Shown here piece after piece: positions 5,796 through 15,896 of a stretch of DNA of 45,655 nt; positions within the stretch are counted from its first letter, which is position 1; each line of letters opens with the position of its first letter. The stretch covers positions 1-45,655 of the forward strand of contig NZ_BRVM01000024.1 in the NCBI RefSeq assembly GCF_026011715.1. The letters are read 5' to 3'. The notes beneath the pieces are model-generated. The model was not told the DNA's origin. It did no database searches and worked only from the letters and a program-made list of their open reading frames with translations. Both the position numbers and the translations under genes were made by a program. This DNA comes from Cytobacillus sp. NCCP-133 (lineage in GTDB: Bacteria > Bacillota > Bacilli > Bacillales > Cytobacillaceae).

Positions 5796-7490
5796 GTGGA
5801 AACCATTATGAATAAGTCAGGGAAGACACAAGTTATTAGAGAAAAAGTAAATAAAGTCTTGGGCATCAGCCTGGAGGATGCGAGATTAACGAAATCATAT
5901 TTATCTGTTGCGTTCTTGGCCATTTTGCTGGGCGGATTGCTTGGACTATTGCAAGGGCTGAACCGGGCTGGGCTGCTCGAGCTTCCGGTATGGCTGAACT
6001 ACTATCAGGTATTGACGGCACACGGTCTTCTGCTGGTGGTTGTACTGTCAGCCTTCTTTACAATCGGTTACTTCTATGCCGGTTTATCCCATACATTGGG
6101 CGGACTGCTTCCAAAGGTCAGAAAGATGGCATGGATCGGCTTTTGGATGAAGATATTCGGGTTTGTATTAGCTGTTATTCCGATTTTAATGAATGAAGCA
6201 TCTGTTATGTATACGTTCTACCCGCCAATGGCTGCTTCACCGATCTTCTATATCGGATTGGTGTTCATCGTTCTTGGAGTTTGGATGTGCGCATTCGGGG
6301 CCTTTATCAATGTGGCGAGCTGGAGAAAACGCAATCCAGGACAGCACATTCCCATTCTCTCTTTCTTTGCAACTGGTGTGTTTGTCCTGTTATTTTTCGG
6401 AAGCCTGCCAGTAGCAATTGAGGTGTTTACAATCATTCCTTGGGCTTTCGGCTGGGTTGAAACAATAAATGTTATGGTCGCACGTACGCTGTTCTGGGCA
6501 TTCGGCCATACGCTCGTTAACATCTGGTATTTAACTGCAGTTTCTGCCTGGTATGTGATTGTGCCGAAAATTATTGGCGGACGAAGATGGAATGATCTTT
6601 TAACAAGAATTGTGGTTATTGCGCTAGTGATCATGAATATTACAGGGGGCTTCCATCATCAGATTATTGACCCTGGTATTTCTGAACCAGTGAAATACAT
6701 GCACGTGTTTATGAGTTTAGCCATTGGCTTCCCGTCCTTGATGACTGCTTATGCGATGTTTGCTGTATTTGAACGCACAGCCCGAAGGAAGGGCGGAAAA
6801 GGCCTTGTGGGCTGGTATAAAAAGTTGCCGTGGGGCGATGTCCGCTTCCTTGCACCGTTTATCGCGATGGCGGCCTTTATCCCTGCCGGTGCGGGCGGGA
6901 TTGTCCAAAGCACAAACCAGTTGAACCAAGTTGTTCATAACACCATGTGGATTGTCGGCCACTTCCACTTGACACTGGGAATGTCTGTTGTGATGACATT
7001 CTTCGGCATCAGTTACTGGCTCGTTCCTTATGTGTCAAAAAGAGTGCTGACTCCGCAGATTAATAAATTGGGTGTGATTCAAACAATTATTTGGACGATC
7101 GGCATGGTGATCATGTCTGGTGCAATGCACTGGGTCGGTTTACTTGGATCTCCAAGAAGAACTTCTTATTCCACTTATTTTGACAATGCAACGGCTCTAA
7201 GCTGGGATCCATATTTATTCTTCCTGGCAATCGGCGGAACGCTGTTAATGATCGGTGTGCTCATCCAAGTGTACGCAGTATTCTACCTCATGTTCTTTGC
7301 ACCAAAAGGAAATACTGAGTTTCCGGTGGCTGAAGTGGAAGAGGATGCAGCGCCCACACCAAGATGGACAGAGCGCTGGGGCTTATGGATTGTGTGCATG
7401 ATTGTTCTTGTCGGCATGGCGTATGTCATCCCATTAGTAGACTTCATTGTCAATGCACCTCCAGGTTCTCCTCCATATAAGACCTGGTAA
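5796..7490 (+). CDS. B-family heme-copper oxidase-type subunit I, active-site Tyr replaced by Asn
   Basis: Polytopic catalytic subunit, 564 residues, about 12-13 helices, start GTG 5796 behind AAGGGGGGAT. Side by side with Thermus ba3 subunit I from memory, all cofactor ligands are kept: low-spin heme H76 (LTAHGLL) and H391, high-spin heme H389 (GHFH), CuB H238, H287 and H288 (GGFHHQ). The residue four after the first CuB His, the Tyr covalently linked to that His in oxygen reductases (HPIVY), is Asn242 here (HTLVN). The K-path Tyr equivalent to ba3 Y244 is Val, while the equivalents of Y248 (Y253) and of the Ser/Thr pair in PSLMTA are retained. Oxygen reduction normally needs the cross-linked Tyr, so nitric oxide reduction to N2O is a strong alternative. 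NO reductases of this superfamily lacking that Tyr are known, but assignment to a named subfamily needs phylogeny. Confidence 0.85.
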   Translation: METIMNKSGKTQVIREKVNKVLGISLEDARLTKSYLSVAFLAILLGGLLGLLQGLNRAGLLELPVWLNYYQVLTAHGLLLVVVLSAFFTIGYFYAGLSHTLGGLLPKVRKMAWIGFWMKIFGFVLAVIPILMNEASVMYTFYPPMAASPIFYIGLVFIVLGVWMCAFGAFINVASWRKRNPGQHIPILSFFATGVFVLLFFGSLPVAIEVFTIIPWAFGWVETINVMVARTLFWAFGHTLVNIWYLTAVSAWYVIVPKIIGGRRWNDLLTRIVVIALVIMNITGGFHHQIIDPGISEPVKYMHVFMSLAIGFPSLMTAYAMFAVFERTARRKGGKGLVGWYKKLPWGDVRFLAPFIAMAAFIPAGAGGIVQSTNQLNQVVHNTMWIVGHFHLTLGMSVVMTFFGISYWLVPYVSKRVLTPQINKLGVIQTIIWTIGMVIMSGAMHWVGLLGSPRRTSYSTYFDNATALSWDPYLFFLAIGGTLLMIGVLIQVYAVFYLMFFAPKGNTEFPVAEVEEDAAPTPRWTERWGLWIVCMIVLVGMAYVIPLVDFIVNAPPGSPPYKTW

Positions 7491-7496
7491 GAATTA

Positions 7497-7532
7497 AGAG
7501 ATAGCTCGGCTGCCTGGGCTGTCTCTTTCTTT
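7497..7532 (+). terminator. terminator or attenuator between subunit I and sco
   Basis: 9-bp stem AGAGATAGC/GCTGTCTCT with one T-G pair, then TTCTTTT. It lies 20 nt before the sco start, so the downstream genes may depend on read-through. Confidence 0.7.
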
Positions 7533-7551
7533 TAAAAGGAAGTGATGAAAC

Positions 7552-8187
7552 ATGTTTCTGAAAAATTGAACGGCTTTATCGAGCCTGGTCGTCCTGCTGT
7601 TTGGGGTTGTCCTGTTTTATATCGGTACCGATGGCTTTCAGGCCTTTACAGCAGAAACAGCCCGGGTAAATCAGTTAAAGGATGAACAGCCGGAGTTTCC
7701 GGATGTAATACTTGAGGACCATAAAGGAAGATTCTACTCTTTTTCAGAGTTTGGAGGAAAGTATGTGTTTATTACCTTCCTGTATACATCCTGTGGAACA
7801 GTTTGCCCGGAGCTTGAGGTGAATATGTCTGAAGTGTATAAACGGATACCGGAAGAATACATGGGGAAAGATATTCAGTTCCTGAGCATCAGCTTTGATC
7901 CGGAGCGGGATGATCCTGAAACGTTGAACACATACCGGAAAGCATTTGGAAGTGACGGGGAAACATGGAGGATGGCAAGGATTCCTGATCAGCAGGAGCT
8001 TCAGTCACTGTTAGATCGATTCGGTGTAATCGTCATACCGGATGAGTACGGAAACTTTGCCCATAACTCCGCTTTTTATCTTGTGAACCCTGAGGGACGA
8101 TTAATGGAAGTGATGGATTATACGCTGATTGAGGAAGCGGCTGTTCGGGTGAAGGAGATTTTGGAGAGCGGAGGGGATGAGAGGTGA
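7552..8187 (+). pseudogene. SCO1/SenC-type copper chaperone with an in-frame stop at codon 6
   Basis: SCO proteins load copper into the CuA centre of subunit II and act as thiol-disulfide oxidoreductases outside the membrane. The coding frame starts at ATG 7552 behind AAGGAAG (7538-7544) and reads MFLKN-stop-TALSSLVVLLFGVV: TGA at 7567-7569 replaces what is probably a TGG Trp codon at the start of the membrane anchor. The rest is intact to 8187, with the CxxxC copper site (TSCGTVCPE) and the distal His (FAHNSAFYLV). No alternative start with a ribosome site is seen in the anchor; the first ATG after the stop (7765) would remove the anchor and the strand before CxxxC. Either a real nonsense mutation, an assembly error or recoding. 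Confidence 0.8.
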
Positions 8188-8741
8188 AGCAATCAGGCTA
8201 TGGTTTAATTCTGCTGCTTGTGATGCTGCTCCCTCCTGTCGCCAATTTGCTGGAATCGATCATGATTACCCATATGCATATGCAAATGCCGATACTGGTG
8301 ATTGCAGGATTTTTAATGGCGAAGTTCTTTCAGCAGCACTATTTGCAGTTCTTTGCAAAATGGAATGAAAACGGAGTGCCGGGGATCTTGCTGTTTACGA
8401 TTATTATGGCGTATTGGTCCTTGCCGAGGACCATGGATGAAGCATTGACGCTGACCAGTGTGGAAGCCTTTAAATTCGTTTCTCTGCCATTTTTGGCAGG
8501 GGTGCCTTTGCGGGACAGCTGGCCAAAGTTAAGTTCTTTTTGGAAACATGCTCTTATTATCTTTTTTACAATCTTATTCCTGGCACTGGGGTGGCTGTAT
8601 ATGTGGTCCCCTGTCCAGCTTTGCAACAATTATTTGGTTATCGAGCAGATTACGCTTGGATGGGGCTTTATCTCGACGGCATTTGCGATGGTTGTTTACT
8701 TGGTTTACAGCTATTTTATGGATTTTTCAAAATATGAATAA
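8184..8741 (+). CDS. CtaG-like membrane protein, probable metal-centre assembly factor
   Basis: 185 residues with about five membrane helices. GTG 8184 overlaps the sco stop by 4 nt behind GAGGGGATGAG, indicating translational coupling. An unusual HMHMQM cluster at residues 30-35, at the edge of the first helix, is a plausible copper site. The segment WSLPRTMDEAL recalls the W-x-P...A-L pattern of Caa3_CtaG proteins, which insert CuB into subunit I, but the chain is shorter and the match is only by eye. The operon position after CuA subunit II, subunit I and SCO makes an assembly role likely. It could also be an unrelated auxiliary subunit. Confidence 0.6.
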   Translation: MKQSGYGLILLLVMLLPPVANLLESIMITHMHMQMPILVIAGFLMAKFFQQHYLQFFAKWNENGVPGILLFTIIMAYWSLPRTMDEALTLTSVEAFKFVSLPFLAGVPLRDSWPKLSSFWKHALIIFFTILFLALGWLYMWSPVQLCNNYLVIEQITLGWGFISTAFAMVVYLVYSYFMDFSKYE

Positions 8742-8747
8742 AGAATG

Positions 8748-8775
8748 CCTGCTGCCGTTTGGGCAGCAGGTATTT
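8748..8775 (+). terminator. terminator of the oxidase/NO reductase-like operon
   Basis: Perfect 9-bp stem CCTGCTGCC/GGCAGCAGG with a 5-nt loop, followed by TATTT, 7 nt after the last stop codon. Confidence 0.75.
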
Positions 8776-8884
8776 GATTGGCATGCGATGAACAAATACG
8801 GAGATTGGCAATTTAATTTTGGTAGTATTAGGATTCAAAACCATTCATATATATGAGAAGGGAGTAGAAATAAGGAGGGACTAC

Positions 8885-9673
8885 ATGGCCAATCCAATTG
8901 TTGCAAGATCACTGGATGAAATTAGATTTTGGTCAAGGATTATGAAAGAACATGCTTTATTTTTGAGTCTGGGGTTTACTTATGAACAGAAACAGCTGAT
9001 TGCCGAAGCACAGCAGTTTATCGCTCTATTTGAAAGAATAGAGGAAAGGCTGGCAAGGTTTACTGTAAACTCGGAACTAGGCCAAGTTCAAGCTTTTAAT
9101 AACGAGGTTTATCAAGCAGCAGCTGCTATTTGGAGCTATAAAAGAAAAGTATTGGGCCTGACATTAAGATGTGAAATCCGGTCAAATAATTTTCCTTTAT
9201 TAATCGACCATATCAGCAGAGAAGCTGCCTATTTTGCTAATCGATTAAAAGAACTCAATTCAGGGGTACTCGCTCCAAAACCTGAAGCAATTATTGAAGA
9301 GAATGTTTTCTTCCTCAAAATCATGGCGGATCATGCTAAGTTTATCGGCCATCTTTTAGATCCTTCAGAAAGAAAGCTAGTTGAACAGGCCAGAGAGTTT
9401 AGCCATGATTTTGACCAATTGGTATTCCAGGCTGTTGATCTTGATTCGATGCAGCCGCAATCAGAAACAAAACCTATACTTAGGCAATTCTTAAATCAGA
9501 ATAAGGTTTCCGTTGCTTCGTTAAGAGACTTTAAGAAAACAGCCAGAGAATTAATTGAGGCATGCCGCATCAAGAGCAATATTCACCCACTTCTGGCAGA
9601 CCATACATTTAGGGAAGCTGAGAGGTTTTTGGAAATTATCGATTTGTTTGAAGCGAGTCTGAATAAGGCTTAA
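8885..9673 (+). CDS. DUF2935 family protein (duplicated four-helix domain)
   Basis: 262 residues, no signal peptide or membrane helix. The protein is an internal duplication: halves at about 12-125 and 138-258 both carry an E-x-x-F-x-x-I-M-x-x-H-A helix (IMKEHALF; IMADHAKF) and an LLxDHxxREAxxF helix (LLIDHISREAAYF; LLADHTFREAERF). This is the DUF2935 pattern, an all-helical family; the recurring His and Glu residues suggest a metal site, but the function is unknown. Start ATG 8885 follows AAGGAGGG at 8871-8878. It has its own promoter region after the preceding terminator. Confidence 0.85.
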   Translation: MANPIVARSLDEIRFWSRIMKEHALFLSLGFTYEQKQLIAEAQQFIALFERIEERLARFTVNSELGQVQAFNNEVYQAAAAIWSYKRKVLGLTLRCEIRSNNFPLLIDHISREAAYFANRLKELNSGVLAPKPEAIIEENVFFLKIMADHAKFIGHLLDPSERKLVEQAREFSHDFDQLVFQAVDLDSMQPQSETKPILRQFLNQNKVSVASLRDFKKTARELIEACRIKSNIHPLLADHTFREAERFLEIIDLFEASLNKA

Positions 9674-9869
9674 CTTACTTTTAAGAAAAAAATTTAATCA
9701 CGTGGATGAGTAAATGGCAAAGACAGGAAAAAAGATTTTGTAAGCGGGTATCTTCCACGTCATAATCAACGGGAAGGTATTAAGTTTTTGGTGAATATTG
9801 GAGGATGTTTTAAAAAAATCTTTTATTTGTTCCAATATTTATGTATACTGAAGATAAATTTTAATAGCA
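9674..9869. other. intergenic region before the thiC riboswitch
   Basis: AT-rich, no coding frame seen. A -10-like TATACT at 9843-9848 lies about 27 nt before the TPP riboswitch and is the likely thiC promoter; no convincing -35 was found. Confidence 0.4.
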
Positions 9870-9969
9870 ATAACTAGGGGTGCCCAATAGTTTGGGCTGA
9901 GAAAGAAACGCGTTTAAGTTTCTTGACTCTTTGGACCTGATCTGGATCATACCAGCGTGGGGAAGTTAG
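9870..9969 (+). promoter_or_regulatory. TPP riboswitch (THI element) of thiC
   Basis: Contains the conserved cores of the thiamine pyrophosphate aptamer: GGGGTGCCC, GGCTGAGA, ACCTGATCTGGATCA and CCAGCGTGGGGAAG. A strong terminator follows at 10009-10044, so TPP binding is expected to end transcription before thiC. Confidence 0.95.
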
Positions 9970-10008
9970 AAAGTGCAATTTGTATTTTGTGCTAAGACAT
10001 CTGCGGTT

Positions 10009-10044
10009 AAAGCCGGTCCATTTACGTTTGGGCCGGCTTTTTTA
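10009..10044 (+). terminator. riboswitch-controlled terminator of thiC
   Basis: 11-bp stem AAAGCCGGTCC/GGGCCGGCTTT with one T-G pair, followed by TTTT. Expression platform of the upstream riboswitch. Confidence 0.85.
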
Positions 10045-10091
10045 CATATCTGCACTTCCTTTGCTCTGGATCTCGTCCTGACATCTAATAA

Positions 10092-11891
<1,800 letters not shown>

Positions 11892-11918
11892 TCTTTTTAT
11901 AGTTTAATAGAAATTATG

Positions 11919-12014
11919 TCCGCTGGGGGTGCCTGCTTGAAGGCTGAGATGAGAGCAAAAGCTTTTAGACCCTTAGAACCTGATCTGGATTATTCCGGCG
12001 TAGGGAAGTGGAGT
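11919..12014 (+). promoter_or_regulatory. TPP riboswitch of the tenI-thiOSGF operon
   Basis: Shows GGGGGTGCC, GGCTGAGATGAGAG, ACCTGATCTGGATTA and CCGGCGTAGGGAAG, the TPP aptamer core. The terminator at 12037-12066 forms the expression platform. No separate promoter is evident between thiC and this element, so thiC transcripts may read into it and be tested a second time. Confidence 0.94.
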
Positions 12015-12036
12015 ATCGGGATTTTATAACCCATAC

Positions 12037-12066
12037 AGCCGCTTCCTATTTGGAGGCGGCTTTTCA
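12037..12066 (+). terminator. riboswitch-controlled terminator before tenI
   Basis: 10-bp stem AGCCGCTTCC/GGAGGCGGCT with one T-G pair, loop TATTT, then TTT. Confidence 0.85.
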
Positions 12067-12089
12067 TTTTAAAAACAGGGGAGATCGCA

Positions 12090-12698
12090 ATGAAAAAGCA
12101 GCTGCATGTTATATCGGATGGCAAGCTTTCTCTGGAAGCTTTTGCTGAGATTGCTGGTGAAGTGGAACCCTTTGTGGACAGGTTTCACTTACGGGAAAAA
12201 CATCGTACCTCTAGAGAGCTATATGGGGGAGTAGAGCTGCTGATTGGAAAGGGAGTCCCTATTAAGAAATTGGTTATAAATGATCGGGCAGATGTTGCGT
12301 GGGCATTTAAAGCAGGTGTGCAGCTTGCCTATCACAGTCTGCCGGTACACGTTGCAAAAAAACATTTTCCTGATCTAATAATCGGCTGTTCTGTTCATTC
12401 TCCTGATGAAGCTAATAAGGCGGCCAAGCAAGGAGCGGATTATATCCTGTTTGGCCACATTTTTGAGACGGATTCTAAAAAGGGAGTATCGCCAAAAGGA
12501 ATTAAAGAGCTGGAGGCTGTAAAAAAAAGCAGTGTGATCCCGTTAGTAGCAATTGGGGGCATGAAACCGGAGAACATTTCGGAGGTATTGGAGGCGGGAG
12601 CTGATGGCATTGCTGTGATGTCAGCGATTATGCAGGCACGGGATCCTGTCAGGGCAGCAAAGGAATTTTCAAAGAAAATAAACGGGGAGGGTCAGTAA
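12090..12698 (+). CDS. tenI: thiazole tautomerase TenI
   Basis: A 202-residue TIM-barrel protein related to thiamine phosphate synthase. TenI aromatises the thiazole phosphate tautomer made by ThiG. GCSVHSPDEA carries the His typical of TenI rather than ThiE, and phosphate-loop glycines are present (AIGGMKP, GADGIAVMSA). First gene of the tenI-thiO-thiS-thiG-thiF operon behind the second riboswitch. Its stop overlaps the thiO start by one base. The tenA gene that precedes tenI in B. subtilis is absent. ThiE cannot be fully excluded, but context favours TenI. Confidence 0.9.
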   Translation: MKKQLHVISDGKLSLEAFAEIAGEVEPFVDRFHLREKHRTSRELYGGVELLIGKGVPIKKLVINDRADVAWAFKAGVQLAYHSLPVHVAKKHFPDLIIGCSVHSPDEANKAAKQGADYILFGHIFETDSKKGVSPKGIKELEAVKKSSVIPLVAIGGMKPENISEVLEAGADGIAVMSAIMQARDPVRAAKEFSKKINGEGQ

Positions 12699-13819
12699 TG
12701 AGGAAAGTGTATGACACCGTTATTGTTGGGGGAGGCATTAATGGAAGCTCCATTGCTTTTCAGCTGGCTAAAAGAGGATTGAAAGCGGCCATTTTGGAAC
12801 AGGGGAAAATAGCTGAAAAGGCTTCAGGAGCTGCAGCTGGAATATTAGGTGCGCAAACGGAGCTGACAGAAGATGGCCCGCTATTCCGGCTTGCTTGCAA
12901 AAGCCGCTCCATGTATCGAAGCCTGATTCCCGAGCTGGAGGAGCTATCACAAGTGCATATTGGCTATCGTAACAAAGGCATGTATAAAGTGGCCGCTGAT
13001 AAGGATCAAGAGACGGAACTTAAGAGAATAATAGAAAGCCAGCGAAAAGCAGGCGAGCTGGCGGAGTGGCTTTCTGTTGAAGAGCTCACCAAACGTGAGC
13101 CAGCCATATCAGCTGAATTGCTTGGCGCCATGTATATCCCTCATGATGGCCAGGTCCAAGCATATGAATTATCCCTTGCCTTTGCAAAAGCTTCCAGGGC
13201 ACTCGGCGCAGACATTTATGAGTATACAAATGTATCAGATTTTATTTTAAAGGATGGAAGAGTTCATGGGGTCAAAACGAGTCAGGGAGAATTTCTGGCT
13301 GAATCCGTTATTGTGGCTGCCGGGGCCTGGAGCAGGGAAGTTCTTGAAAAAACGGGCTTGTCATTGCCGCTGATCCCTGTCAAAGGCGAGTGTTTCTCGG
13401 TCAGCTTTGAGAAACTGCTTGTACAGGGAACGATCTTTTCTCATGGATGCTATATCGTTCCAAAGAAATCAGGGAGATTAGTAGTTGGAGCGACTGTTAA
13501 TGTGAACTCATTTGATGAGAGGGTGACGCTTGGGGGAATCTCCTCGTTGATGGAAAGGGCGAAAAACCTGGTGCCGGACATCGAAAAAGCTGAATGGGAG
13601 GGGGCATGGACAGGGATTCGTCCGCAATCGGCTGATGGCAAGCCATTCCTAGGAGAACATCCTCTATATAGAGGGCTATATATTGCGGCTGGCCATTTCC
13701 GGAATGGGATCCTCCTTGCCCCGGCTACTGGAGAGCTTATGGCAGACATTGTCGAAGGAAGAACAGAGCAATCAAACCCATTTGGTCTGTCCCGCCTTAA
13801 ACCTTTCATTCAAACCTAA
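12698..13819 (+). CDS. thiO: glycine oxidase ThiO
   Basis: FAD enzyme of the DAO/GlyOX family; it oxidises glycine to iminoglycine (dehydroglycine), the building block ThiG needs for the thiazole ring in aerobic bacteria. 373 residues. The FAD dinucleotide fold is at the N-terminus (TVIVGGGINGSSIAFQLAKR). A C-terminal block (GIRPQSADGKPFLGEHPLY, AAGHFRNGILLAPATGELMA) is typical of ThiO. Translationally coupled to tenI; thiS starts 16 nt after its stop. Confidence 0.95.
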   Translation: MRKVYDTVIVGGGINGSSIAFQLAKRGLKAAILEQGKIAEKASGAAAGILGAQTELTEDGPLFRLACKSRSMYRSLIPELEELSQVHIGYRNKGMYKVAADKDQETELKRIIESQRKAGELAEWLSVEELTKREPAISAELLGAMYIPHDGQVQAYELSLAFAKASRALGADIYEYTNVSDFILKDGRVHGVKTSQGEFLAESVIVAAGAWSREVLEKTGLSLPLIPVKGECFSVSFEKLLVQGTIFSHGCYIVPKKSGRLVVGATVNVNSFDERVTLGGISSLMERAKNLVPDIEKAEWEGAWTGIRPQSADGKPFLGEHPLYRGLYIAAGHFRNGILLAPATGELMADIVEGRTEQSNPFGLSRLKPFIQT

Positions 13820-13835
13820 AAAAGGGGTGCTTTTT

Positions 13836-14039
13836 ATGAAAGTGGTCATTAATGGGGAAGGTGTCGAGCTTCCGGGCACAGTGAACCGGGTTTCCACCTT
13901 GCTCAAATACTTTGACTTGGAGCAAAAGGTTGTCATTGTTGAGTGGAACCAAACGATTTTAGATCAATCGATGCATGCTGAAACGGTTTTATCGGATGGA
14001 GATCGCATGGAAATTGTACACTTTGTGGGAGGCGGATAA
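13836..14039 (+). CDS. thiS: sulfur carrier protein ThiS
   Basis: 67-residue ubiquitin-like protein ending in the required Gly-Gly (HFVGGG). Its C-terminus is adenylated by ThiF and converted to a thiocarboxylate, which gives sulfur to ThiG. Start ATG 13836 behind AAGGGGTG. An upstream in-frame start at 13683 lies inside thiO and is rejected. One base separates its stop from the thiG start. Confidence 0.95.
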   Translation: MKVVINGEGVELPGTVNRVSTLLKYFDLEQKVVIVEWNQTILDQSMHAETVLSDGDRMEIVHFVGGG

Positions 14040-14040
14040 T

Positions 14041-14808
14041 ATGTTGAAAATTGGACCGTATGAATTTAACTCAAGACTGCTGCTGGGTACAGGAAAATAT
14101 CCTAACTTTGATAGTCAAAAAGAAGCGGTAGAAGCTTCTGGTACAGAGGTGCTTACGTTTGCTGTACGCCGCATGAACCTATTCGAAGCGAACCAGCCCA
14201 ACTTTTTGGAAAAGCTGGATTTGAAAAAATATAAATTGCTGCCTAATACGGCCGGAGCAAGTACAGCCGATGAAGCAGTAAGGATTGCCAGGCTATCGAA
14301 AGCTTCAGGTCTTTGCGACATGATCAAGGTTGAGGTGATCGGCTGCAGCAAAACACTGCTTCCTGATCCGTTTGAAACACTGAAAGCGGCGGAAATCCTA
14401 TTAAACGAAGGGTTTATTGTCTTGCCATATACTTCTGATGATGTAGTGCTTGCCAAAAGGCTGGAGGAGCTGGGCTGTCATGCTGTCATGCCATGTGCTT
14501 CGCCAATTGGTTCAGGGCAGGGGATCATTAATCCGGTTAATCTTGAATTTATTACTATGCAGGCTGATGTGCCAGTTATTGTGGACGCCGGGATTGGAAG
14601 TCCCGCAGATGCAGCATTGGCCATGGAGCTTGGGGCAGATGGTGTTTTATTAAATACAGCTGTTTCCTCTGCAAATGATCCTGTCAAGATGGCGAAAGCG
14701 ATGAAGCTGGCCATTGAAGCAGGGAGGCTAGGCTATGAAGCAGGCCGGATGCCGAAAAAACGTTATGCATCAGCGAGCAGCCCGGCGGAAGGAATGATTT
14801 TTAGTTGA
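14041..14808 (+). CDS. thiG: thiazole synthase ThiG
   Basis: 255-residue TIM-barrel enzyme that joins deoxyxylulose phosphate, iminoglycine and ThiS-thiocarboxylate into thiazole phosphate. Visible blocks: [13 protein letters not shown], the Schiff-base Lys region [15 protein letters not shown], and the phosphate loop [20 protein letters not shown]. Start ATG 14041 directly follows the thiS stop; a longer frame from 13975 would overlap thiS and is rejected. The stop overlaps the TTG start of thiF by 4 nt. Confidence 0.96.
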   Translation: MLKIGPYEFNSRLLLGTGKYPNFDSQKEAVEASGTEVLTFAVRRMNLFEANQPNFLEKLDLKKYKLLPNTAGASTADEAVRIARLSKASGLCDMIKVEVIGCSKTLLPDPFETLKAAEILLNEGFIVLPYTSDDVVLAKRLEELGCHAVMPCASPIGSGQGIINPVNLEFITMQADVPVIVDAGIGSPADAALAMELGADGVLLNTAVSSANDPVKMAKAMKLAIEAGRLGYEAGRMPKKRYASASSPAEGMIFS

Positions 14809-15824
14809 ATGAGCGCTACTCCCGCCAAATCTTATTCCCTCCAATTGGCAAGGAAGGCCAGAAAAGGCTTGGAGAAAAGCATGTTTTATTAGCAGGGGTT
14901 GGTGCATTGGGGGCTGCAAATGCTGAAACCCTTGTGAGAGCAGGCATCGGCAAACTAACCATTGTGGATCGCGATTATGTAGAATGGAGCAATCTGCAGC
15001 GCCAGCAGCTTTATTGTGAAGAAGATGCTAGTCAGAGGAAGCCCAAGGCCATTGCTGCAGCTAACCGATTAAAAGACATCAACTCAGAGGTGCACATCAT
15101 CCCCCGCATAATGGATGTAGGAGTACAGGAATTAGAAGAGCTGATTGAGGGCGTTGATTTAATGATTGACTCAACCGATAATTTTGATATTCGCTTTCTG
15201 ATCAATGATATCTCTCAAAAGCACAAAATTCCATGGATATATGGAGGCTGCGCTGGAAGCTACGGATTGAGTTTTACGATTCTGCCTGGTGTGACACCTT
15301 GCTTGAATTGCTTGATGGATAAGTTGCCATTAGGAGGAATTACCTGTGATACGGCCGGTGTTATTCAGCCGGCTATCGTGGCGGTCTCATCTCACCAGAC
15401 AGCAGAGGCATTAAAGATTTTGGCGGAGGATTTCGAATCATTGCGCGGAACGCTTGTCTCATTTGATATTTGGAAAAATCACTTTAGTTCGATAAATGTA
15501 TCTGCTTTAAAAAACCCGGAATGCCCATCCTGTGGAAGTAATCAAACCTACCCATTCCTTGCTTATGAAAATCAGATAAAAACAGCGCTGTTATGCGGAA
15601 GAGACACAGTGCAAATCAGGCCTTCTGCCCTTCAGGATGTTGATTTCGCCTATTTGGAAAAAACTTTGATGGATCAAGAAATCAAAGTAGAGAGCAACCC
15701 TTATTTGCTTTCGTTTTTGATCGATCAGGCCAGATTGGTTGTTTTTAAAGATGGTCGAGTGATGGTTCATGGGGTAAAGGATGTTCTTCAGGCAAAAAAC
15801 CTGTATCACCGCTATTTGGGTTAA
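14805..15824 (+). CDS. thiF: ThiS/sulfur-carrier adenylyltransferase ThiF
   Basis: E1-like enzyme that adenylates the C-terminus of ThiS. 339 residues. The N-terminal [11 protein letters not shown], the nucleotide loop [11 protein letters not shown], the DxDxVExSNLxRQ-type block ([17 protein letters not shown]) and zinc-binding pairs (PCLNC; CPSCGS) are all visible. TTG 14805 overlaps the thiG stop. Last gene of the operon; thiD, which follows thiF in B. subtilis, is missing here and must lie elsewhere. A MoeB-like role is possible, but context favours ThiF. Confidence 0.94.
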   Translation: MNERYSRQILFPPIGKEGQKRLGEKHVLLAGVGALGAANAETLVRAGIGKLTIVDRDYVEWSNLQRQQLYCEEDASQRKPKAIAAANRLKDINSEVHIIPRIMDVGVQELEELIEGVDLMIDSTDNFDIRFLINDISQKHKIPWIYGGCAGSYGLSFTILPGVTPCLNCLMDKLPLGGITCDTAGVIQPAIVAVSSHQTAEALKILAEDFESLRGTLVSFDIWKNHFSSINVSALKNPECPSCGSNQTYPFLAYENQIKTALLCGRDTVQIRPSALQDVDFAYLEKTLMDQEIKVESNPYLLSFLIDQARLVVFKDGRVMVHGVKDVLQAKNLYHRYLG

Positions 15825-15839
15825 TTCAGCAGTGTACAC

Positions 15840-15884
15840 AAACATGCGCCCTCGATTCTCTTACATGGGGGCGCATGTTTATTT
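15840..15884 (+). terminator. terminator of the thi operon, probably bidirectional
   Basis: Perfect 12-bp stem AAACATGCGCCC/GGGCGCATGTTT, then TATTTG. It sits between the convergent thiF and the minus-strand gene at 15897. Confidence 0.85.
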
Positions 15885-15896
15885 GCGTCAGCGGCA

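Noticed and set aside
13975..14808. Longer ThiG starting inside thiS
   Set aside because: Would overlap 65 nt of thiS; ATG 14041 gives the normal ThiG N-terminus.
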